Shown here: in pieces, positions 10,501 through 22,500 of the stretch
Layout: every line of letters starts with the position of its first letter
How positions within the stretch are numbered: the first letter of the stretch is position 1
Assembly: GCA_033782935.1 (NCBI GenBank)
Contig: JAWQEG010004784.1
Span: forward strand, 33,501-97,500
Length of the DNA stretch: 64,000 bases
From: Petrolisthes cinctipes
Taxonomy: Eukaryota; Arthropoda; Malacostraca; Decapoda; Porcellanidae
Direction: 5' to 3'
Notes under the pieces: model-generated
The model's database searches: none
Told to the model about the DNA's origin: nothing
The model's input: only the letters and a program-made list of their open reading frames with translations
Translations under genes and position numbers: made by a program

Positions 10501-13500
10501 TAAGGAAAGCAGTGGCCCTGGAGATGGAAAGAAGACAAGCCCAAGAAAGATCAAAGAAGAACTGAGAGGATCTGGAATTATTGGGAGTTAAGATGGAGAG
10601 AGCCAAAGATAGGCGAGAATGGCAAAGATTCATCGAATATCTAAACACGTGAATGGGAGTCACAGACATAAAATCGAAATTATGAATGTAAACTGAAGAA
10701 TGGTTACATTGTACAGTACAATTTTACTTTGCAGTGTGCATTATAATAATTAAAAGATGTTCCCCATGTTTTGAAATATGGCAACTCATAATCATTCAGT
10801 TTTGCTGCTGCACTGCCACTTGTTTTACTTATTCAATATGTTGTATTAAAGTCTTTGTGTGTGTTTGTGTATTTTTACAGGCACAGTGTGTGAGCTTTAT
10901 TCATATACAGTACATGTGTTCCTGAGCATCTCAAATTATTTATATTAGCATGGCATTTATTTGTTATCACCACAGAATGCCTCCACTTATGTTGCAGGAG
11001 TATGGGAAGGAATATGTACTTGCCACACATACATATGACAAAGCAGACTACAAGGCAACAATTACCCACATGGAAAAGAGCTTGGCGTTGTATTATGAGG
11101 CATATGTGGATTGTCGCTTCTTGTGTGAAAACCCTTTCAATCAAGGATGGTTTCCAGACTTCATATCCTCTATTGCAAGTAAGAAATTTCAGATTGTGTT
11201 ATGTCTTGATTTATAACTTGTCGAGCATATTGCATAAGTGCATGATCATATAATTTTCCTTATGTGAAAGTTCTATTCTATTAATGTATCTCAAAAATCA
11301 TCAATATTTAATTTGTCTTTCCTTCTGTAGCCAGTCATTGCATGTGTAATATGCATATGGTACAGTATTTTACCATATTTCTTATTCATAGGGTCTTTTG
11401 CTTCACCACCCTTCCATATCCAGACTAGTACCCAGGATCTTTACGGTATGGACTCTTATGTACAGTAAACACTTGCTAACTCGGATCAATTGGGGGGAGA
11501 CCCTTGTCGAGTTATCCGAAGATCCGAGATATCCAAGGGCTTAAATTTGATGTGTACGACTGACCGCATGCACACCCACCCTCAAAACTACATGTGCTTT
11601 CACTTGTAATTCTGGTTCCCATACAAAGCTGCGCACACACAAAAACATGACAATTTCACAAAAAAAAAGAATATATTACTGCAGAAATGTATCTAATAAT
11701 GTATATTAACATGAAATAAGGTACTGTGGTGTGATGGTAGGTGAGGAAGTGTAGGAATCAGAGCTGGTATTGATCAGTTTATCAGTCATGGCGTACTTGT
11801 TGCCACACGGACACATTATTCCCGGCAGTTTTTGTGATATATTTATGCTTGCATCTTATACAGTAAAATCCTTTCAATGGTGCTGAAGAGAAAGCTTTCA
11901 AGTGATATTAGTAGTGATGAAAAGAAAAGACAGATCATCTCATTATGTGAAAAAGTAAATATTGTTAAGAGAAAAAAGAAAAGGTGGCAACAATTGGCCA
12001 TGCTTTAGGGTTGATTCAAACAACTGTAGCCACCATAGTCATAGACAAAGAGCACATGGCGCATCTTACCTAATGTTAAAGATACATCTCCTATGCAGTC
12101 AACTATAGTAGCAGAGCAAAGATCAAGTTTGTTAATGGATAATGGAATACTACGTGGAGTCACCGTGGTAACATACCGTCATGACTGATGCATATGTGGC
12201 TCCGTGGCTCGCTTGGTAGTGATGCCAATTATATATCATTGTTAATGATATATTATTACTGTATATGATAACATTGTTAATGTTAATGAATAATGGAACA
12301 CTATGTGGAGTCACCGTGGTAATACCGTCATGACATTTGCATATGTGGCTCCGTGGCTTGCTTGGCAGTGACACAGCCTATTAGTGTATATATCAGTACA
12401 TCGCCATTTTTCAGACAATAAAGTTAATTAATTCAAAACATTGAGTTTCTTATACATACCTGTTATGGTACAAGCATAACTATATGTATGGTCAGTCAAC
12501 ATAGGGTGTAAATGTATGGTATAGAGATGGTAATTCGAGTTATGTACAAAATTAACTTGCATCGTTTCTCAGACTGTAGGCCTTTGTGACGATGCACATG
12601 GAAAATCTCATGTCGGATGAATATCCGACTTATTCGGAATATCTGAGACACTGACAGAGTCCGAGTTATCTGATATCCGACTTATAAATATCGACTTAGC
12701 GAAGGTTTATTGTACTTTAAAAATCCTGTTCTTCACAGCAACCCAATTTTTCTAACCACAACTTTACAACCCATGCCACACTAAAGTCATGTAATGTTCA
12801 GTTTCTTTATGATGCAGTCATGTCGTCCCATGTCTGAACTCATTCATGTTGACTGGGTTGTGAATGTGTACATCAAGATCGCATAGTACTGTCTATCTAA
12901 TACAATGTACACATACATACAGCATAATGTACTGTACTTTTTGTTTAGCTGACGATCCAGAATCAGTGCTGATGCAACTCGTCATTGATTGTAGAGAGGA
13001 AAGAGAAAGGTTTCTGATAACATGGGATAGGTAATTGGAATAACACTTTGTAGGGAGAGTGAGAAGAACAGGGAGGTATTAAAGACGGACACAATGTATA
13101 GAGATGACGTGATATGTAGGCTCTTTTACTTTAGGCACCCATTTTTTAAATTACCTGGTTGGAATGAGGTACTGTATCTGCAATATACTGATTGCTTAAT
13201 TTTTATGTGATTTTGAATTATCAACAGATCACTTCACCTTTACACTACGATGCAAAAGGCGGTGTACCTGGGAGCTCAGTAACTTGTATGGTGAAATTGA
13301 TGATGAATTCTTCAGTTCATATTTCAACTATCTCCAGTATTCATATCATCAGCGTGAGTAATGTTAACTAATTATTACTTGACAAATTTTTATTTTTTAT
13401 TTATTTATTTATTTTTTTTTTTCCATATCTTTGTATGGTAAAAGTTGTGCAGTGTAGTTAATTCTGCATTATATTACAGAAGGTGATATGAAAAAGGCCT

Positions 13501-16500
13501 GTGAAGCAGTAGCCTCTTACTTAGTGATGAGTCCTGAAGATGAGGTACAAAACCGCAACAAACAGTACTACATGGCACAACAATCAGCTACTGAAGATAT
13601 GTTTGTTCCAAGAGAGGTAAGAAATATGCAGTTCTTGTTCTTCTTTGCCTTAAATATTTTGCCCAAAACATGCAATTTCATAAGCTGACTGACATGAAAA
13701 ATTGGTGGGTGATCAGGTTGCCACTTCCTTACACCTAAATATCTGGTGACATTGAGATGATGAATCATATTACACTAAGGTGGATTGGACATGTAGAGAG
13801 AATGAAAGATAGAGAATTTGCAAAGATGTATGGGAGTGAAAATGAAGGATCTGGTGCGAGTGACAGACCACTGGTTAGGTGGGCAAACAGGGTGGAAAGG
13901 TACTTGAGGGAGAGAAATGTGAGAGAAGGGAGTGTTGGAACTGGGGGAACTGGAGGTTCTTATGCCTCTGGCCACCCCCTTGAGGGAAACAAGGCACCAG
14001 TTCTGTAGACAGATAGATACCTCTAGGTAACTAGATAGATAACTAACTACTAATTATGAACTTTTTCCACAGGATGTTGTATCATTCAAGGAAAGGGAGG
14101 ATTATGAGGAAAAACTCCTGGACTTCATTGAAACCAACTTTGCTTTCCTTGAAACTGATGAAGACGAAGGAGAAATCAAGGTAAGGTGTCTTCCTATTTG
14201 AATCACGGTGAATATAAGAATGCCTGTGTTTTGTAAATTTTTTCAAGTGTAATTAAAAATCTGCCTTATATAATATATATATATATGGGCTTTAAATATT
14301 TTGATATATATGTCAGAAAATTAGTACAGTATTGCTTTTGTGACTCAAGGCAGTAGTATTGCTTGCCTTGTTAGTAACCAACTCTAAATGCAAGTAAAGA
14401 GGATGTGATTTATTTATAGTTTGCCTGATTAAAGTAGCATGAACAAGTTTTTTCCTTCTACTGGGCATGTACAGTTGACCCCTGCTATACATGAGTTCAT
14501 TGTTTGTGGATTTACATATACTGTACAGTACATTTGTAGATCTTTGGGGAAATTTTTTTAAAGAATCACAGGAGGATGTGTCATGCATTTTTCACTGTGG
14601 AAGCTATTCTTAATGGTTTGTCATACTTTTAATGCATGTTTCCTATGAAAATAATACACTCGACCCTCGATTTAATGACCCCCATTTAACAAATTTCGGA
14701 TTTAAAGGACACATTTTGCTACCGGACATTTGTTACGCATTGGACAGAAAGTCTGGTTACTTGAAAATTTTGTCCACACTCGGTGGCAGTGTGGCATTCC
14801 CACCCAACATGCAAGTACCCTGTTCAGAACACGGTGAGGCGTGCGCAGGTTCACGGCATCAGTAACGGTCAGTAGTTCAGTCAGTCAGCTGATGTTTATT
14901 TAAAAAAATATTTAATACAAACTCAGAAAATGCATGTGTACTATACAAGTAAAAGCTCAAGGACTGTTGGTGAAAACTGAACAATATTACGTGTGCCGTT
15001 AGCCCCACCCTCACTACACTCACGCTTACGCCTAACCCCTTTAGAGTGAATAACCTCTCAATGGACATTGACCTCACTTCTAACATGAGTTTTGAATTAC
15101 TGTACTGTATTTTGTATGTACGGTACAGTGTTAATTCCAATTTATCCCCGAGGTCACATCAATTTTCCAGTAACGGTCATTTTCCAGTAACTGACAAGGT
15201 TAACCCCCTTTTAGTCCATTAAATCGAGGGTCAAGTGTACTATTCTATACAGTTTGTATTATTTTTCATCTTATTCTGCCCAGCTAACTTACCATCATCA
15301 CTGCAATACCAATACAGTGATGTATAAAGCTATCAGAAATCATCTAAAATGCTTGACAGTATGCAATATGAGTAATAGTAGTAATAATAATGAATATACA
15401 TTGCTGACTACCCCTTATTGTGCGGGCAGTATTTGAATCGCTGTAAATAATTTGGTTTATAGTTAGTAATATCATTAGTTTTGTATTATATATTTATCTT
15501 CCTTGTTTTATCATCACTTAACTCTTCTTAAATACCATAATTGTGTTTAGAGAAAGATGTTATTCAGAGGAGACTGTACTGTGCCTTTTATAGTATGGGT
15601 ACTGAAATGTACTTCATTGCCTCCATGGGTTGTTGTAATCTTAGTTCGTGTCCTCGTCAATCCAGCAGCTGGTAGGAACTTGACTACTTGTATAGGGTTC
15701 TCCAAGGTTATAACTGTCAAAATTATGTCCGGATGGTAAGTTACACATTTTGTGAGTAAATTGCAGGAAAGGAAGTACATTTTTCATATGCGGGTATATC
15801 AATCTGCATGCTAGTTCAGTATACTATGTTCTCATTTGTTCAGTATATAGTAATTAATTCATTAAGTTTCTTTTCATCAGTTTATCAGCATCAGTTCCTT
15901 TTTTTCTAGTGTTATATTTTCTTGTAAATCATGTACAAGGTTGGGTAATTGACAATACACTCCCAACCATCATCTTTTTTTCTTAGTCTACCGGCCAGGT
16001 AGCAATCAACCACTTCCACTCCAATAGCCCTCCCCAATGCTTCTTCCTCATCTTTCCTCTCCGTGTGACGAAAAATTGTTCTCACTCTTATTGTGTGTAC
16101 TCAATTACTTTAGTCAACATCCTCTTGCTTCTTCCTCACAGGTCACTGTATCACTACTTCCATGGTGTTGCTACATGTGTTCATATAGCTCTTTCCATCC
16201 TACCTTCAGTGTTCAACATATCACTCAAAACACAAAATTGCTATACTTCTTTTGTATCGCCATCCACATCCAGATTCTCCTCCTCCACACTTTCTCCACT
16301 TCTTTTGAGTTATCTTACACACATTAGACAGTGGGAATTTACCATCCCATTCAGGTTCCTTACTTCAGAACATCTTGAATGGCAGCACTTGGTACATTCC
16401 ATTCAAAGAAAAGGTAACTCCCTCTCATCCACTACACACTCCATATGGGAACCTTTTCCTTTTACATTTTCTTGTCTATTCTTAGTCTTAACCATCATCT

Positions 16501-19500
16501 TTGTCATGGATTTGTTCACTTTCAGTCCCCTTCTCTCTCTTATACTGTACTGTATTTATTTTCCCTCGTTGTTGTAGCAACAATAGCTCGGCTTTGTTTC
16601 CTATATTTTGCCTTCACTTTGCTTCTTGCATTGGTCTAGTTCCTCAGCACATTTGCCCACAGAATGTTTCTCATAAGATTTATTTACCATGATTCTTATT
16701 TATTTACTTTTTTATTTTTTATTTATTTTTTTTATTTTTATTTTTTTTTACAAAATTCGTGTCTATTAAATTTTCCTTGGCTGATAATCTCTCACTTTTT
16801 ATTAGATTATTGTATTGTAAATACACTGACATGTTTGATAGTAATCCCAGAATTATTGTATTATTCTTACACAATTCCATGTCCAAGTTGCAGTGCCATT
16901 TACGTTGTCCTCATTTGTCAGCATCGGGTCTGCAGTTCCATCACCTCCAAAGCAGCAAACCTTCCCTTTTTTCTCAAGATTAGTATCCTTGCCTTTCAGA
17001 CAAGCACTGAATCTGGCAGCACAAACACCAGTGCAGTTGGGGAAGGGCTGGATATCACTACTCTCAAATTGGCTTCAGATGTTGATAAAGCTGAGTTATA
17101 ATGTTGAGGTGACTTAATGGGAGTGAAATGATGTTGGCAAATTGGAGACTATCAGTTCTACCAAACAGTGGCTCAAAACAGACCACCTATACTGAGGATC
17201 AAAATTTCTTGGCATAGTTTGGAGGTATTAGTAGCGTCCAATTTCCCAGTAGCATTTTTAAACTTCTTGATTTGTGTTTTTGTTTACTTATTCCTAGGTT
17301 CCTGCAGAAACCTGATATTATTACAATATAGCTGTGTTGCATTCCTAAATCCCCATTTAAGGATTTGCGAAATGAATATGTTATTCTTGCTTCCGATTTA
17401 AGATATTCTAAATGATACTGACATCATCAAAATCATGACACAACTACAAGTATAATTTTGAAAAAGTGTATCAGTAAACCTTCTATAATTCATAATAATT
17501 GGGGCTCTAACCATTCAACTTATCTGAATTCATGATTTATTCGAACCCCCCTTATTTGTACAGTACAAGCAAAAAGTGACACGTTTCTGCCCTGTTGCTC
17601 ACAATATACAGTATTTGAATTAAAGAAAAAATTTAAGTCTACAGGGATTTTTTTTTATGACAAATGTATTTAAAAAAAATATATAGTGAATATTTCTTTT
17701 CCCCACTTTATGATGTGCTTAATTAAAAGTAATTAAATTATGAAATATGGGGACTTTATGCTTCAGTTTTCAATATCATATATAATATTGTACAGTATTG
17801 CCTAACTCTTAAAATTTTGCACTTATTAAAGTTATGAAAATTTAACACATATATCATAGTCACTTTTACAAATACATGTATTGGTTGTAGTATATACAGT
17901 GTTGAGGCCACAGCAACACAGCTTATCAGTGAGAGCTATCATAACTTAAAAATTGAAACCAAGGCACTGATTTTTTATGCAACAATGGCTTTATATAGCA
18001 ATGTTGTGAATGAGAAAGTATATCACGTAGATATTGTAGATTTTTTTTCCCCTTTGAAGCAGACCTTTTGACATACGATATATTTTTTACAACAATGGCT
18101 GTATTCAGCATTGTGTCTGTGACCCTGGTCATTTTACCCCCAGTTATTACCTTTGATAACTGGGTGAGGTAAGTCTCTCTATCAAGACTAACTCAACAAC
18201 TGTCTGACTTGGTGCTAACTGTGATCTCAGGTCTTCCACTTTTTATAAAGTAACACTTTTATATTTGTGTGAAATGCATGATTGGTGTCAAATTGTATGG
18301 TAATGTTTTGTCCATTGTCACTTTAGGTAGTGAGGACATTCCTTAGATTAAGTCATCTCCTTTGCAAAAAATGTTCTGGAGATCTTTTTATGTATTAATT
18401 ATAAGAAAATATGATTTAATGTATGTTTTTACACATAATAAACAAAACTCAAATCATGCATTTCATTTCTGCCTTTCTTTTAATCTCATAAACTCTGAGT
18501 GCAGTATTGTATCGATAAGTATGATTCCTTCACTTAAGGATGCATTCCATTATTGTCAGTTGGATATTTTATGTGTTTAATAATATTAATTAATCAAAGC
18601 AAATTATGGCCGGCATATTTTTTCTTTAAGTTCTTTGAAACCCCCTAAATATATACAGTACTGTACTGTATCATATATTACTGTACAGCCTTCTTGTGTA
18701 GATGTTGATTCAGTACAGGACACATTAGTTGTTTTGTATTTACATTCCTGTAAATAAGTATAAGCTTCCTTACATACATTAACCCCTCTGTACCATTAAC
18801 ACTGTGGGGAGATGGGCATCAGACCAGTGAATGGTGCCTGATGTGGGAGGATGATGCCTTGTGGGCCCTCGTCTTGGCCGGTGTGACAAATTGTGCATGG
18901 CCTTTCCCTCTTTTCCTACCTTTTCTCCCTTGTTTTTTCCTGTCTGTTTTTCATTGCAATAGTGTTTTGTAAATTTTGACAATAACTTGAACCATTGAGT
19001 AAATGGGGTATTATGTCACTTGTAATATTGTATAATTTTGCATGTTACATAAATTAAAATAGTGAAATTATTTGAAATATTGTGTAAATTGTGACATCAG
19101 TACCTTGAGACATTGTCTAAATTGATACTTTGAGTTGTTTGGGATATGAGTACATTGTGGTACTGTAAATTGTTGAGACATTGAGAAAACTGGGATTTTG
19201 AATGAAGTACTGTAGAACATTTACTACTCTATATTCTGACACTGAGTAAAGTTGAAATATTCAATAATTTGAGACTTTCAGTACATTGAGACATTGGCCT
19301 CTACATCTCGGAATGGGGTAATGTGGGACATGGATATTACTTTTGATTTACCAGTAATTAAGATTTACAGCCTTATGAGGGTCTGGGCTCAGCAGGCTGT
19401 GGCCATATTCTGCTTTCCTTCCTTATATTTATTAAGGGGAGATTCTCTTTTTCTTAAATTGAAGGGCTGCTGATTCCTCCAAGCTATACCAAGCTATACT

Positions 19501-22500
19501 ATTAGGGTATGTGTTTCATGGCATAGTTAGGAGGCTTCAGAGACCTTCCAATGTATCAAAAAAAAAAAAAAATTCCCATTAAAGAGACATAGAGGATTTA
19601 GAAGGACTTTCTGCATCAGCATCACTTCCATGTATACCCTTGGATCATTGTGTTGTACCAATTTGGACCAATTTTATCATAAAAAGATGTTAATCAAACC
19701 CTTGTGGACCCACTGGAAAGAATTCATCTGGTTTTCAATTTCATCTTCTGCACATCAAGAGCTTCAGTAAAGGTGAAGTATGAAAATATCTCGCTAGCAT
19801 ATTGCATTTGCATTCGATGGAAATATTTGATGTACAGATTTACTTTTAGTGAAATGTTACCAAAACGGAGATGACAGAGTATCACTGAATGCATGATGGC
19901 ATTGTATGGCTTAGTTTAGTCATTGTCCTTACCTAGCCAACGAATTTGTTGCATACAACCATATATGTATGTCATAACTCCTCCAGAACCTGGTTACTGA
20001 ATCGCATTTCTCGAGAGCAAGAATTAACGTACAAAACACTTCATAGGCATAGAGGGTTGGAGGTATTGCTGGAATTACCTGCTATCTAAGATAGTTTGCT
20101 TGCTTTGTTACTGTCTTATATCATCTCTTTTTACTACAAGATGGTTGCCTCTTTGGTCTCTAATTAGTACCACACATTTTTTACAGTTAAGCCACTATAG
20201 ATAATGGGAGATTTTACTGGTCTTTTAACAATAGGCCATATCTTTTCTGAAAATTCATGAGCCTCCTCCACTCAGCTCCCATTGCAGTACTGTATTATAA
20301 TCAGCTAACTGTCACTTTATACCTGACTACCTCCTGTTATACAGTCTTCAGTTGCTCATGTCCTTGGTAATCATCTTTTTACTGGAATCCAGCAATCATA
20401 ATGTCTGGAGATTACAGTATAATGCACTACTGTACAAGAATCTCAAACCTTTCTACCAAATACTGATCTCCTTGGTGGAATTTAAAACTCACATATTACT
20501 GGTTTCATTTATGTAATCTGTAATGGCTCTTAGTATCACATAATGTGTTTCCAGGTCCTGTAGGAAAAACACTTTGTTATGGTATTGTGTGTTTTATGGT
20601 ACTGCATTCCTTTTACGAGTATTGGTATTTGAATTATTATATAAAAGTGTTATCTTGAGAGTAACTAAGTACCACATGGTTGGAACAGCATTGTTATGTT
20701 AAAGTAAATGATATTTAATGTGTCTTGTTACATTTTGAAATCATACTTGTCTGTGGCTTATGCTGTGTATCATTTTTTATATGAAAATAACAACAGCAGT
20801 GTTAATGATTTCAGTAATTGAAAGTACATTGCATGTCCTTTTTGCTATTAACCCCCTTTTTTTTCTTTCTTTGGTATTGTACTCGACTTTTTATTGTTGT
20901 AGATTGTTAATGTTGCTTGGGGTATGCTTCAAAGACTATAATATAATACAGTATTAGAATATTTGGCATGTTTACTTGTACATAATCTGCATGGAATACT
21001 GAAGATTACAAATAAAGTATGATTTGCAAAGCCCCATGATGCCAATAAGTGCTATATATGTTGCTTACAATTCTATGTACATATTATGTATTATAATTGA
21101 TTTCTGTAAAGTACAACCAGGAATTTAGCATTATGCATGAAATATGATTAATATTAATGATATGGATGTGTGTTGCAGTTAACAGCCTGCTATCCAGATA
21201 GAAATAAAAAGCCTCAGTCAGTTGAGCCAGTAAAAACTAAAGAAGAGCAGTTGCGGTGGCGTGCTGTGAACCAACTGAAGAGTCTGGCTGAGATGGGTGT
21301 GCGTGTGATACAAACAACTCAACAGCTCGGGGGAAAGAAGAGGGTACTGGCTGAGGGATTTGCTTCACCAATGGAATGTCTTGTTCTCAGTGAGATAACA
21401 AAGGTATACAGTAATGTAATTCTTCAAGATATTTTAAATTGTTGTTAATTGTAGTGAACAGGTACAGTTATGGAACAAAATTTTCCCACATTCATTTCAG
21501 TAACATTGAATAGTAAAGATGTATTTCCCTTCCCTTCCCTTCTAACCTCAGAATGTTACTGATGTTACAAGTTACTGATGACTCTGACTATTTTAATTTT
21601 CTCTTTTTGATAAACTAGATGGCTACTGATGTCTTCCAACTATGTCGGGAAACAAATCAACTCAGTGTTACTAATAGGGAATCTGCTTGTTTCTTGTCAT
21701 AGCATAGGGAATTCACTAGCCCTCCAATTTACCTTCAAGAGAATCTCCCCTTAAGGACGAAATAAGATGTAATGAATTAAGCAAGACCCATTCCATTCTG
21801 TCTGTCAATCTATTGTTTTGTTTCATTTTTTCCCCTTCTTGGCCTGGAGCTTCTAAAAAATGGATTTATATCTTGCTTGATGAATATGTGTACATATTGT
21901 GTTTGTGGGAAGCTGGCTGCAGTGGAGGGAGATGGTTACAAGCACAACACTTCTCCCCACACCCCGGCAGAGAATTTCCAGGGAGTCACTCTGGGAAGGG
22001 CTGGACTGGTTAGTTTTACACTCATGTTTAATGATTTATTACTCATGGTATAAAGAGTCGTATTCAAGAAAAGTTATGTGTGCTAAGCTGTAGTGCCACA
22101 TTGATCTGTTTAATGACTTCACATATGCGGAGCAATTCTTTGTGTCATTACCATTTTGTAGTCAGTAAAATTTCTTGTATGTGGCCATAAAGGAAAAAAC
22201 ATACAACTCAAATTGGGTATATACAGTACCTGAAACCTTTAATGCCTTGAAACTAATGAACAGAGAAAGGGTTGAAAATTAACCACTGTATATTTTTGCA
22301 ATACTGTAATGCCAAGTTATGTTTGTCACAGATGCATTACTTATTGCTTCTTTATGCTAAACTTGAAATATAATGTGGTTAACTTGCTGAAAAGCAGTTA
22401 GAGACCAATGTACAATTATTTAAAAGATTGAAATATACAGTTGATGTATTTATTGTATGCAACCAACAGATGGTTCATGCTCACTTGATAGACGATGCGG

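Larger units (their letters stand above)
15238..19431. other. P3H intron 7, first part
   Basis: Noncoding intron DNA. It includes a pyrimidine-rich stretch at 16000-17000, a degraded hairpin-MITE relic near 17160-17255 (TTGGCATAGTTTGGAGGTATTAGTAG) given here only by position and its core GGCATAG, and a pogo-like end at about 17472. No P3H exon was found between 14180 and 21179, and the flanking exons join in phase. Confidence 0.6.

Noticed and set aside
12130..12380. CRISPR-like or satellite array suggested by repeated GGAGTCACCGTGGTAA blocks
   Set aside because: Only two copies with an AT-rich spacer inside a transposon, in a eukaryotic gene intron; a local duplication explains it.
16030..16420. 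Possible LINE C-terminal tail on the + strand (SLYHYFHG-like)
   Set aside because: Only one short phrase resembles Jockey tails; the rest does not follow the pattern and the area is simply pyrimidine-rich.
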